Shown here one piece after another: positions 1 to 11,559 of a DNA stretch of 64,000 nucleotides (positions are counted from its first letter, which is position 1; each line of letters starts with the position of its first letter). Below the pieces are notes generated by a model. It ran no database searches. It worked only from the letters and a program-made list of their open reading frames with translations, and had not been told where the DNA came from. This stretch comes from Calliphora vicina (Eukaryota; Arthropoda; Insecta; Diptera; Calliphoridae). The position numbers and the translations under genes were made by a program. The stretch spans positions 128,168,226-128,232,225 of the forward strand of contig NC_088780.1 of the NCBI RefSeq assembly GCF_958450345.1, written 5' to 3'.

Positions 1-1506
1 AAGGAGCTCGATCTATGATCACTCACATTTCTGAACAAAAATCGATTTTTTATAAAAAACTCAAAATATCTAAATTCGTCAATAACTTGGCCAATAAGCG
101 TTTAATCAAGAAAAGGAGCTCGATCTATGATCACTCACATTTCTGAACAAAAATCGATTTTTTATAAAAAACTCAAAATATCTAAATTCGCTAATAACAT
201 GGCCAATAAGCGTTTAATAAAGAAAAAGAGCTCGATCTGTGATCACTCATATTTCTCAACAAAAATCGATTTTTTATATAAAAAATCAAAATATCTAAAT
301 TCGCTAATAACTTGGCCAATAAGCGTTTAATCAAGAAAAGGAGCTCGATCTGTGATCACTCATATTTCTGTCAAAAAATCGATTTTTTATATAAAAAATC
401 AAAATATCTAAATTCGCTAATAACTTGGCCAATAAGCGTTTAATAAAGAAAAAGAGCTCGATCTGTGATCACTCATATTTCTCAACAAAAATCGATTTTT
501 TATATAAAAAATCAAAATATCTAAATTCGCTAATAACATGGCCAATAAGCGTTTAATCAAGAAAAGGAGCTCGATCTGTGATCACTCATATTTCTGACCA
601 AAAATCGATTTTTTATATAAAAAATCAAAATATCTAAATTCGCTAATAACATGGCCAATAAGCGTTTAATCAAGAAAAGGAGCTCGATCTGTGATCACTC
701 ATATTTCTGTAAAAAAATCGATTTTTTATATAAAAATCAAAATATCTAAATTCGCTAATAACTTGGCCAATAAGCGTTTAATAAAGAAAAGGAGCTCGAT
801 CTGTGATCACTCATATTTCTGTCAAAAAATCGATTTTTTATATAAAAAATCAAAATATCTAAATTCGCTAATAACTTGGCCAATAAGCGTTTAATAAAGA
901 AAAAGAGCTCGATCTGTGATCACTCATATTTCTCAACAAAAATCGATTTTTTATATAAAAAAATCAAAATATCTAAATTCGCTAATAACATGGCCAATAA
1001 GCGTTTAATCAAGAAAAGGAGCTCGATCTGTGATCACTCATATTTCTGTAAAAAAATCGATTTTTTATATAAAAACTCAAAATATCTAAATTCTCTAATA
1101 ACTTGGACAGTAAGCGTTTAATCAAGAAAAGGAGCTCGATCTGTGATCACTCATATTTCTGTCAAAAATCGATTTTTTATATAAAAAATCAAAATATCTA
1201 AATTCGCTAATAACTTGGCCAATAAGCGTTTAATCAAGAAAAGGAGCTCGATCTGTGATCACTCATATTTCTGTCAAAAAATCGATTTTTTATATAAAAA
1301 ATCAAAATATCTAAATTCGCTAATAACTTGGCCAATAAGCGTTTAATCAAGAAAAGGAGCTCGATCTGTGATCACTCACATTTCTGAACAAAAATCGATT
1401 TTTAATATAAAAACTCAAAATATCTAAATTCGCTAATATCTTGGCCAATAAGCGTTTAATCAAGAAAAGGAGCTCGATCTGTGATCACTCATATTTCAGA
1501 CAAAAA
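1..1506. repeat. Satellite array, 112-113 bp unit, about 13.4 copies
   Basis: Units begin with AAGGAGCTCGATCT at about 1, 113, 225, 338, 451, 564, 677, 789, 902, 1016, 1129, 1241, 1354 and 1467, giving a period of 112-114 bp. Each unit carries a run of palindromic six-mers (GAGCTC, TGATCA, ATCGAT, TGGCCA). Units differ by a few substitutions, for example ATGGCC/TTGGCC and GGAGCTC/AGAGCTC, so the array is fairly homogeneous. The array runs off the left edge and breaks off in the middle of the last unit. Short open frames here are only the satellite read in different phases. The same unit reappears near 58390-58907. Confidence 0.95.
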
Positions 1507-1851
1507 AATATGAAGAATATGAAAAAAAGAAGATTGTAATCATCGAATAATAGCGCTGGTCGTTGACGGTGATGGCCAATTTAATCTATGATCTCATGTG
1601 TATCGTTGATTCACCCCGAAATGTGTATTCATCCCGAAATGGGTCTCATCGCGGAATGTTGCCCGAACAGATCACCCATTTTGATAAAGAAATGTTATCA
1701 TTTCCACGTGATTGCCAATTCAACAGATGTAGCTTCAACAGTACGGGCGCTATCAACTGTCAAAGTTCAGAAGTCTCTATTGAATACAAGTATTGAATCA
1801 GTGATAAGTTTCTTGTACTATTTTTAAAATATAATCATGTTGAGTTGTGCC
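1507..1851. other. Unassigned segment after the satellite
   Basis: This segment is less AT-rich than its surroundings. Two overlapping plus-strand frames of 77-79 codons are open (1563-1796 and 1588-1827), but neither resembles a family I know, and both cannot be coding. It could be a gene fragment fused to the satellite edge or simple unique DNA. Confidence 0.2.
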
Positions 1852-3505
1852 TGTCTTACCAAAAATATGAAATACGTTTGGAATGACCCGTAATGCGGGT
1901 CAAACTAAAACCCCATTTAGACTTTTGTTTTCTTTTTCTCCATAATAAAATGAACTACATTTGGAGTATATGAAAACGCAATATTAAATGAAACTTTTGC
2001 AAAAAATGTATATACATATTTATGATAATTTGATTATCTTTTTCTGCCTGCAAGCAACATATCGTACGCATTTCATTCATTCTATCAAAAACAACTACAG
2101 CCATAACAGATTATGTTAACAATGCCAGCTAAAAAATAACAAAAAAATATAACAATAAAAAAAACCTTCACACAAAAACCATAACACTAACGCTCAATCT
2201 TCTTGGGCTGCTAGCAACCCTTATCGTTTGAAACTTACTTGTGTTATTAGGAGGCAGTAAACACGCGCCATCACCTTCAGCAACTTTTACCAGTCAGCCA
2301 CCGCTACCAACCATCATAACATCATAATTATTATTGTCAGCGAGGCACAGTATTGTGCAAATTTGTCAGTTGTTGGTAAAGTATTTCTTGCTTTGCTTTA
2401 AAGTTTAAACAATGTTGGCGGTTTCTTTGTAAAATTTAGAGAAAGTGCTGCAAATATTTACATCCCTTAGGAGTTTTGTTTTAATATATTTTAATTTCCG
2501 CATTTAAGGTCAGAAATGAAATAAAAGTTTAGAAACATCTTGTGATATGTAATTTAAAGTAATAGAAATTAAGAGATAAAATAAAAAGTTATATGTAATT
2601 AAATAACATAACATCGCCTGCAGTAAAGGGAGTTTCAAATACAGTAGCTAAAAGGAATCATACAAAAACATTGCCACAAATGTATCCTACTGTTTTCATA
2701 GTGCCTCAGGTTGTACATTTAGTCTACGAAGCGACAGTTATTATTTAAACACAACCTCTTTTAGTTTTGCTTAAATTTTTTGGTTTGTTTTGTATCTGTT
2801 TTAGTTTGAAAATTGTAACAATAACCAAGTTAGCAAAATCAAAATGAGGCTACAGCATAATAGTGGATTGCAAGAGTAGCTGACTGTGAGTGAGTTTTAT
2901 ATAAAGGCCACGGAAGTGCACTGTTAACAACGGAAGTAAGAACACAAATGGATTTCAAAACAAAGAAAAAATAAACTGAAATGTTTGAAGAAATGTTAAA
3001 CATTCTATATTTTTTTTGCGCTTTATAATTTAGTAAATGTTGCTTTGATATTCCGTTTTTTCCCCGTATTTAATGTTTATTTTTGCTGCCATTGTTCAGA
3101 AATTTAATTTCTTTAGAAAATTTATTCAGAAAACAAACAAAAATTAAAACTTTGTGAAGTAGAAAAGAAAAATGCTTTAAACATTCTTAATTTAGCAAAG
3201 TGTAAGAGATATTTAGTAGGAAAGACAGATAAACAGAAAGAGTGATAAAAAGTGTTTTAATATCCTTCATCTTATGCCTCCAGGCTGCCGTGAATGAACG
3301 GAATTTGCTTTTACTTAGTGCACGACCTAAATATTTGGTTTACAAAAAAAAAATCTGATTAAAGAAACAAGAAAACTTTTAAGAAAGTTCTTTCTGCATT
3401 TTGGTGAAATTTGATATATACTTCAGCGCTTTGGCGAAATTTAAAAAGTCATTGCCAATGATTTAATTACTGGTAGTGAACTTCATAATGAAAACTCTTA
3501 AACAC
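1852..3505. other. AT-rich DNA with no recognised gene
   Basis: I see no supported gene in this stretch. A perfect inverted repeat (TGACCCG, 5-base spacer, CGGGTCA) lies at 1884-1902, and the GGAATGACCC phrase beside it recurs near 4000, suggesting an interspersed repeat edge. The rest is A/T-rich with short homopolymers. Confidence 0.4.
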
Positions 3506-3510
3506 ATATA

Positions 3511-3945
3511 TGGGCAATTCCACGAGAATTTCTACCACGACTGAAAACACTGATTTTGGTATGTCACGTACGATATTAAATTTTATTTATTATAAAATCA
3601 GCCAAAGATTGTTTTTATTTAAATATGACGGATTGTAAAGGAAAAATATTTCGTTTAGTGTAAGAAATTAAATGAAAACATAAAGCCTCTCACGATTGGA
3701 ATATTTTCGCATATTTCTACATGTACCTCAAAATGAGTTTCGTTTTATGTCACTTACGATATATCCTTATTTCGCTCAATAGTTTGGACAACAATATTTC
3801 GAAAGAACTTTTTATTATTTTAAAATATAGTACCCTCTGAATGGAACATAAAGACCAAATTATTTTTCAGATACTCTCATTTTTGCAAAATATATTCCAC
3901 TCTATAGACGTACAAATGTCAAGTACGATGATATGGAATTGCCCA
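3511..3945. mobile_element. Small TIR element (435 bp) with TA flanks
   Basis: Perfect 12-bp terminal inverted repeats, TGGGCAATTCCA at 3511-3522 and its complement at 3934-3945, are flanked on both sides by TA, as expected for a Tc1/mariner-type target. The interior has three variants of GTCACGTACGATAT (near 3562, 3749 and 3914) and no coding frame. A second copy of the interior lies at 22070-22470. Related ends with TGGGCATTTCC occur near 40453 and 41168. The superfamily is inferred from the TA flank only. Confidence 0.65.
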
Positions 3946-4116
3946 TATGCAAAATTTAAATAATATCGCTGCATTATTTAAGAATTTATGACTGTTAGTT
4001 TGGAATGACCCTTGTATGGTAGGTACCCCTAGGGACTATCCGATATGAACCATTTTTAATATTTCGCTTTTCTATATGAAACTAGCCAAGTGTACCAAAT
4101 TTTATTATCATAGCAC

Positions 4117-4670
4117 TATGGTGGCCCTTAATAAACGAAAGTTGGATTTTTATAATAATTGGTTTTTCTTGAAAATTTCAAAATGTAAATCGCAGGTACG
4201 GAAAAACTATAAGAGATATTTTTATAATTTTTTCACATTTTTATTCCCTATTATATTCTCAATAAATCCCAATGAGATGATCAAAAATTTCTGAAATTTG
4301 TTTAAAAAAATTTTTAAAAATTTGAAAATGGAGTTTTGAAATTACCGTTAAAAATTTTTTATTTTTTTGTTCATACCTAAGAATAGGTTAACGGTATCCT
4401 ACGAAGACAAAAACTCATACACAATTAAATATGGACATATTTTAAGTAAAAATTAGCTTTTCTTTTAATATTTATCAAAATATGTTAATTTTGTGCCTAC
4501 CTTTCTTGTTCTAGTTGCCTGAGACACGTTAATGGCCTGGCGAATTTTTAATAACTTTAACATTTTTTGACCAATTTCTGTTTTTAAAACGAAAATTACG
4601 TACACATGTTCACCAAACTGGGGGTGAGAATGGCCAAAATCCCACTTTCGTTTATTAAGGGCCACCCTAA
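4117..4670. mobile_element. hAT-like TIR element, deleted copy
   Basis: The left end GGTGGCCCTTAATAAACGAA near 4120 is matched in inverse orientation by TTCGTTTATTAAGGGCCACC ending near 4666. The same ends bound the better preserved element at 20624-21605, so this is a shorter copy of that family. The possible 8-bp flanks agree only in their last five bases (AGCAC), so the target duplication is uncertain. Short frames inside are not conserved with the other copies. Confidence 0.6.
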
Positions 4671-4749
4671 GGAGCACTCCTTCTACTTTTTGGAAAAAAA
4701 TGTATGAACCCATGCCACCGTGCGGCTGTCTTCTTTTTTCCATTAAAAA

Positions 4750-5080
4750 ACTTGTCTCTTTTAAATGACTTAATCTTGGTCTTTATGTCCTTAAAGTCAT
4801 TTCTCAAATGTTAATGTAAATTTTTTCACGTATTTCCGTTTGCATTTGCTCTAATCAACAAAAAATCCTGCAAAGGTTACATCAACTTATTTAAATATTT
4901 AAATTAACAGGTGGTAAATTTGTACATATACATAACTGGCTATGAGAAAGGACTCCGAAAGGCAACAATAACCGTATTTTAGGGTTTCATAATATTTGGA
5001 TGCTGGTTCCATTGCTGCTAAGCAATACGTCGAAATACATTTCATTGGGTGTTATTTCATGTCGTCAATTTTTCTCAAAT
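4750..5080. other. No recognised feature
   Basis: AT-rich sequence with no gene, RNA or repeat boundary that I can support. Confidence 0.4.
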
Positions 5081-5089
5081 ATTCTCTGT

Positions 5090-5420
5090 TGATAAATTTG
5101 GTATTAATAATTTTCAATATGATTTTACCTATTCCCTATACAAATGTCCCCCGGAATACTGTTTGAGCAGTCATAAATAATGCGGCAATCCTTATAAAAT
5201 TGTGTGCGGATCAGTTCTTAGTATTCCGAAATTCTAGTGTAAAGCATGCAGAAAATCGGGCAACATTTTTCCCTAGTCCCTATACAAGGTCACCCTCAGA
5301 AAATGACTTGAACATTTACTATAAGTAGTATCGTGATGAAATTGGACATAAACAAGTTTAATATGAACCTAAATTTTTCAACCAACTTTTGTGAGGAACG
5401 GTCGATAATTGACCCTACCC
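5090..5420. repeat. Interspersed repeat module
   Basis: The phrases GAAAATCGGGCAACATTTTTCC, read in two parts, and ATCGTGATGAAATTGGACAT recur in the foldback at 45995-46608 and just after it (46500-46640). The module also contains CCCTATACAAATGTCC, seen in other modules here (for example near 39580). It looks like a dispersed non-coding repeat. Confidence 0.45.
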
Positions 5421-5429
5421 CCCATGTAA

Positions 5430-5890
5430 CACCTATATCAGAAAAATATTTTATTGTTAATAAATAATTTATATGTATATAATTATATTAACACAAATTT
5501 CGACATAAGTCATTTAAAGTTTAAAAGAAATTAATCACTCTATCAAATCCTGTACAGTTCGGTTCAAAAATGTTTCATAAAATATCGTCTTGTTAGCAAT
5601 AGACTTCAAATTATAAAGAAAAGAGTTTTTTTTGGCAATACATCAATCCACTTAGGGTTGAAACATAATCAAATTCAAAATTTTGAATATGAAAAATTTC
5701 TACGAAAATTTTCAAAATTTTTCTTAAAGATTTTTAAAAAAAACATTATAATATTTTTACATATTTGATATGAAAAAGCCTCAAAAACATAAAAATTATA
5801 TAAAAATTTATTTTTTCAAAATATTTTTTTTATTATTCAATAAAATTAAAGTGTCGCTTTAATTTTTTTAAAAAAATATACTATTATTAA
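5430..5890. other. AT-rich DNA, nothing recognised
   Basis: Long A/T runs and no supported gene or element boundary. Confidence 0.35.
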
Positions 5891-5898
5891 AACAAACT

Positions 5899-6036
5899 GA
5901 CGAGACACTCCGTTTTGTCAAACAAAAATACAACAAATCATATGTTTGATACAACAACAATATACATTGATGTATATTGTTGTTGCAAGAGATATGTTTT
6001 TGACAACAGACTTAAGTTTTTGACAATTACGTCTCG
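5899..6036. mobile_element. Palindromic MITE-like element
   Basis: GACGAGAC at 5899 is mirrored by GTCTCGTC near 6030, with TTGTCAAA inside each end. The centre holds a perfect 16-bp inverted repeat with a 2-base loop: CAACAACAATATACAT at 5952-5967 and its complement at 5970-5985. The layout is that of a short foldback MITE. No coding capacity is visible. Confidence 0.5.
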
Positions 6037-6119
6037 TCTCTATGTTATCCTATGCTGTATACAATATGACTTACATATTTACCTTTTTATTGACAAATAA
6101 TTTGTTGATATAACAAATT

Positions 6120-7178
6120 TCACAAAATCATTTTTTGATCGAAGAGAGCAGTATACAAACTGATCAAAATTTTGTAAGTTAATATCTGAGAGAATTCTTA
6201 TGGTCAGAATTTTATGGGGATAATTTTTGTGGAAGATCTTAACCCTCTAGCTCCTCCCTTTAGGGGTCAATTTGACCCTTTTTTTTTTTGAGAAAATCAA
6301 AAAAAGTCCTTTCAAAAAATACATTTTAGGATTCAAATATTCTACGAAAATTTTTGCCGTAAAGTTTCAGTGGGGGCCACCAAAGATACCAAAGTTGTAA
6401 ATAAAGCTCTTTACGCTTAATTAGCTCTTAATTTTTTAAAAAAATCACAAAAAATCTATTTATGATCCGAATGAGCTGATATTTAAAATATAAATAGCCC
6501 TAGAGAAGATCTACAAAAATGTATATACAAAATGTATATATATATATGTAGATTTTCACTTTTAGGTCAAGAGTTATTTAGGTTTATTTATTTACTTTTT
6601 TTAATTTTGTTCGATCTTTTTTTAGTTTTTTAGGTATGTCGGCCCTACGGTGGTTCGAAATTGTTTTTTTAAAATATCGCCTATATTCGCGATAAAATTT
6701 CGAATACTACAAAAACAACCTACTAACAGTTATGTCGTCCGTATAAAAAGTTACACGCATCCAAAGTTGGTACATGTAAAAATGGTCGTATTTTTTTAAC
6801 GTTTTTTTCCAAAAAAGTCCCTATGTATTTTCTTTTGTAGAAAATTTCATCGGGACTATATCAAATTTGTACATGATTCGAAAAGAGAACCTAATGCAAA
6901 AGCGTAGAAAGTAAAACTTGGTTCATTTAACTGGACCTAGTCGCCTCCACACTTATCCAAACTTTGCCAATTTAAAAAAAAATTTTGGTTTGAGCAAAAA
7001 ATTCTAAAAAGGCAAAGCACCGATCCTCGAATAAGCTCCATGCGTTTATAGCCCTATATCTTATTTAAACACGCGCAAAGCTATTTTACTATCACACAGT
7101 AAATAACGTCGCCGTGGGGTGTTTTGTAAATAACTTAGTTTTTGGAACACATTTTCCCCGTATTAGGAATTTTGGTAT
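6120..7178. repeat. Left arm of a large inverted repeat
   Basis: The stretch from about 6150 to 6840 reappears in inverse orientation at about 11100-11530. Shared blocks include AATATCTGAGAGAATTCTTA, TACGGTGGTTCGAAATTG and AAAGTTACACG. The two arms are interrupted by the Helitron-like element at 7179-10799. The right arm ends near ACTTTGACCCACTGT (about 11537), whose complement ACAGTGGGTCAAAGT looks like a transposon terminus. The left arm lacks that terminus. Confidence 0.6.
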
Positions 7179-8279
7179 TCTTATATATATAAAAGAGTAA
7201 CGTTACTGACTGACTGACTGACTGACTGAATGACTGACTGACTGACTGACTGATTCATCATCGCACAGCCCAAACGGCTGAAGCTAGAATCACGAAATTT
7301 TAACTGTGGGTTCCTCCCTCCCCAAAACGATCCGATAAGAAGGGATTTTTGGAAATTCGAACGTTTAGGGGGTAAAAAAGGGTAAAAACGGGTAAATTCG
7401 GTAACCTTATATCTTCAAAACTAATAAAGATACAAAAAAACTTAAAATAGCATGTTACTCCATTTAAAAAATAAGCTGACAGGTGTTTCGTACTTTTTGG
7501 AAATTCGAAACTTTTAGGGGAGAAAACGGGTAAAAACTGTATTTTGGTACTTTTTTTGCACCCTATGTATCTTTTAAACCAATAAACATAGAAACAAATT
7601 TTAAATCGTATTCTTTAACTAACAAAAAATAAAAAATATAAGTTTGGTACTTTTTGGAAATTCGAACCTTTAAGGGATAAAAATTGTGATAATTTTTGGT
7701 ACTTTTTCATAAAATATGTTTTTCTATAATTTGACATAGACATACAAATATTTTATTATGAGCTCCCACCACGTTACAGAAATTTATTTGAATGAAATTG
7801 TACCACCTCAATGGCGATAAAAAAGGTACCAAAAAGGGGATAAAATCGGGAAAATACATTATATTTGAAATTATTAAGCCAATTTTGATAATTTTTTTAA
7901 CGTTGGTTCCTGGATTCATACAAAAATTAACTAACAGGGTGTTATTTGGAACTCGAGTACCAAGGTGTATATTGGGCCAAATCCGGGTAAACAGTTTGGT
8001 ACTTTTTTTAAAACATATTTATTCTTGGGCATTAACACATTAACACAGATTTTAATATTTTGATACATGCCTGTAGCATAAACAATTTTGGCAAAATGGA
8101 ATATTTTTAAATTTCAAACTTGAGGGGTGTTCAAGTAAGAAAAGGGAAATTGGTACTTTTCTCCTAATGGTACTTTTTTAAAATTTTAAATTATTTCAGT
8201 TATCGACATTAAAGTTAGCTGATATGTATTTGAGTGAAGTTAGTGTTAGGAATAGGGGATAATATTTAGGTACCAAAAT

Positions 8280-10437
8280 GTGTCAACTGAACTATAGGTA
8301 CTTTTTTGTTCATCTAATGGTACTTTTTTGAAATTTCTATAATAATGGACTTAGAAACATGAAATTAAACATATATGGTCCTAAGTGAGTGAGAATTCTA
8401 GGGGGAGACTTTTTCTTTATTGGAATGGTACTTTTTGTAATTTCTTCACCAATGAACCTAGAAACATGAAATAAAGCTTATATATAAACCGAGTGAGTGG
8501 GAAACCACAAGTGTGGGTTTTTTGGTACTTTTTCTATATTCTAATGGTACTTTTTTGAATTTTCTATAACTATGGACTTAGAAACATGAAATTAAGCATA
8601 TATGGTCATAAGTGAGTGAGAATTCTAGGGGGAGACTTTTTGGTACTTTTTCTTTATTCTAATGGTACTTTTTGAATTTTCTATAACTATGGACTTAGAA
8701 ACATGAAATTAAGCATATATGGTCCTAGGTAAGTGATAATTCTAGGGGGAGACTTTTTGGTACTTTTTCTTTATTCGATTGGTACTTTTTGTAATTTCTT
8801 CACCAATGAACCTAGAAACATGAAATAAAGCTTATATGGAACCGAGTGAGTGGGAAACCACAAGTGTGGGCTTTTTGGTCCTTTTTCTATATTCTAATGG
8901 TACTTTTTTGAATTTTCTTTAACAATGGACTTAGAGACATGAAATTAAGCATATATGGTCCTAAGTGAGTAAGAATTCTAGGGGGAGACTTTTTTTACTT
9001 TTTCTTTATTCGAATGGTACTTTTTGTAATTTCTTCACCAATGAACCTAAAAACATGAAATTAAGACCGGAGTGAGTGGGAATCTACAAGTGACTGCTTT
9101 TTGGTACTTTTTCTATATTCGAATGGTACTTTTTGAATTTTCTGTAATAATGAACATAGAAATATGAAGTTAAGCATATATGGTCCTAAGTGAGTGAGAA
9201 TTCTAGGGGGAGACTTTTTGGTACTTTTTGTTTATTCTAATAGTACTTTTTTGAATTTTCTATAACTATGGACTTAGAAACATGAAATTAAGCATATATG
9301 GTCCTAAGTAAGTGAGAATTCTATGGGGAGACTTTGTGGTACTTTTTCTTTATTCGATTGGTACTTTTTGTAATTTCTTCACCAATTAACATAGAAACAT
9401 GAAATAAAGCTTATATGGAACCGAGTGAGTGGGAAACTACAAGTGGGTGCTTTTTGGTACTTTTTCTATATTCTAATGGTACTTTTTGAATTTTCTATAA
9501 TATAATGGACCTAGAAATATGAAATTAAGCGTATATGGTCCTAAGTGATTGAAAATTCAAGCGGATACCTCATGGTACCTTTTGTTTATTCTAATGGTAC
9601 TTTTTTTTAATTTTCTATAGCAATGGACTTATAAACATGAAATTAAACATATATGGTCCTAAGTGAGTGAGAATTCTAAGGGGAGACTTTTTGGTACTTT
9701 TTCTTTATTCGAATGGTACTTTTTGTAATTTCTTCACCAATGAACCTAGAATCATGAAATAAAGCTTATATGAACCCGAGTGACTGGAAAACCACAAGTG
9801 TATACTTTTTAGTACTTTGAATTTTTGAATTTTTTGAATTTTCTATAACAATGAACTTAGAAATACGAAATTAAACATATATGGTCCTAAGTGAGTAAGA
9901 AGTCTAGGGGGAGACTTTTTGGTACTTATTCTTTATTCAAATGGTACTTTTTGTAATTTCTTCACCAATGAACCTAGAAACATTAAATAAAGGTTATACG
10001 GACCCGAGTGGGTGAGCAACTACAAGTGGGTGCTTTTTGGTACTTTTTCTATATTCTAATGGTACTTTTTGAATTTTCTATAACATAATGGACCTAGAAA
10101 TATGAAATTAAGCGTATATGGTCCTAAGTGACTGAAAATTCAAGCGGATACCTCATGGTACCTCTTATTTGTTCTAATGGTACTTTTTTTTTAATTTTCT
10201 ATAGCAATGGACTTAAAAACATGAAATTAAACATACATGGTCCTAAGTGAGTTAGAATTCTAGGGGAGACTTTTTGGTACTTTTTCTTTATTCGAATGGT
10301 ACTTTTTGTAATTTCTACACCAATGAACCTAAAGCCATGAAATTAAGCTTATATGGACCCGAGTGAGTGGGGGATTTTTGGTACTTTTTATATATTCTAA
10401 GGGTACTTTTTTGGATTTCCTATAATAATGGACCTAG
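8280..10437. repeat. Two-type minisatellite inside the Helitron, monomer about 117 bp
   Basis: About 19 monomers are built around GGTACTTTTT plus a body. Type A contains TAATTTCTTCACCAATGAAC and GAGTGGGAAACCACAAG. Type B contains TTTCTATAACTATGGACTTA and GTGAGAATTCTAGGGG. The order is mixed A and B. A longer unit recurs: the variant with AAAATTCAAGCGGATACCTC occurs near 9548 and again near 10133, about 584 bp apart, so five monomers form one higher-order unit. A looser repeat of about 150 bp with TTTTTGGAAATTCGAA occupies 7340-7700. Confidence 0.85.
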
Positions 10438-10439
10438 AG

Positions 10440-10500
10440 TTTCCAAAGCCGCGGTTTCGGTTTTAAAAAATTAAAAACCGATCGGTTTCGGTTTTGTGAT
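10440..10500. repeat. Short CGGTTT-rich patch
   Basis: The sequence contains GCGGTTTCGGTTTT and CCGATCGGTTTCGG. It resembles the subterminal repeats of the hAT-like element at 32823-33985 and may be a fragment of that family inserted in the Helitron minisatellite. Confidence 0.35.
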
Positions 10501-11099
10501 AATTTATTAAATCTTAAGTATTATAGAAACAAAATTAGTTGATAATATAGGAAATGATATACAAATCTAAAATTCAAACTTGATAATCAATGGTACTATT
10601 TCCTTATTGCAATGGTACTTTTTGAATATTTTATAATAATAAACCTAAAAATTTAAAATTAGGAACACATTTTGCATTTTCTATAATAATGGACCCAGAA
10701 ATATGAAATTAGACATTTACAATTAGATTCACAAAGTGAGACTTGATAGTACTATTTCTTTCTTCTAATTGGGGTGGCGAAGCGCACCGGGTCAGCTAGT
10801 TGAAAATAAAAAGTATTAAAAATTATAATTCCGTTGCTTTAAGGACATTTGGATCTACACTATTTCTAACTTTTGTTATAATAGCTTTATCCGTTAAAGT
10901 TTTACATTAATTAAAATTTTATATTTTTGTTCATGAAAAATTCCAATATTCAATTTTTTTAGTTTCTATGGTAAATGAAGTCCGAAAAATTCATAGAATT
11001 ATTTCGTTTCACTAAACTGTTAATCTTCAAGTCCTAAGGTTTTCACCAATACCAACTAATTATACAAAAAGCTTATATTTGTTCATCAGGAGCTCCACA

Positions 11100-11540
11100 A
11101 ACCTTGCTCACTTTTGAAAAATTGTAACGTTTTTTTATATATTCCATGCAAAATGTGTTTTTTGAAAAAACGTAAAAAATACGGCCATTTTTACATGTTC
11201 CAACTTTGGATACGTGTAACTTTTTATGGGGAGGACATAACTGTTAACAAGTTATTTTTATAGTATTCGAAATTTTATCGCAAATATAGGTGATATTTTA
11301 AAAAACAATTTCGAACCACCGTAGGCCCGACATATCTAAAAAACTAAAAAAAGATCGAGTATTTTAATCCTAAAATGTCCTTTTTGAAAGGACTTTTTTT
11401 CATTTTCTCGAAAAAAGACCCCTAAGGAGAGGAGCATAAAATTCCATAACATAACTTTGACCATAAGAATTCTCTCAGATATTAACTTACAACATTTTTT
11501 TCAGTCGATCAAAAAATTAAAACTTTGACCCACTGTAAAA
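11100..11540. repeat. Right arm of the 6120-11540 inverted repeat
   Basis: This is the reverse complement of about 6150-6840, with some internal differences. It ends at ACAGTGGGTCAAAGT, read on the minus strand. This end is compatible with a DNA transposon terminus. Confidence 0.6.
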
Positions 11541-11559
11541 AAAATTCAGACCAGCTGGA

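Larger units (their letters stand above)
7179..10799 (+). mobile_element. Helitron-like element, non-autonomous, 3.6 kb
   Basis: The left end reads TCTTATATATATAAAAGAG. The right end reads GGTCAGCTAG followed by T, preceded by the imperfect hairpin GGTGGCGAAGCGCACC about ten bases before CTAG. These are Helitron-type features: 5' TC, 3' CTRR, short 3' hairpin, no TIR. A GACT tetranucleotide tract lies at about 7204-7251, and just inside it is AAACGGCTGAAGC, a variant of the ACGGCTGG-type phrase in the smaller Helitron MITEs here. Most of the body is minisatellite (see the separate entry). No Rep or helicase frame is present. Confidence 0.7.

Noticed and set aside
1..1506. Regular repeats could suggest a CRISPR array or a repeated protein gene (frames of 67-81 codons).
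   Set aside because: Units are contiguous 112-bp copies without unique spacers, and the frames are just the satellite read through. This is eukaryotic satellite DNA.
1563..1827. Two overlapping plus-strand frames after the satellite.
   Set aside because: They occupy different frames of the same DNA, and neither resembles a known family; no gene call is justified.
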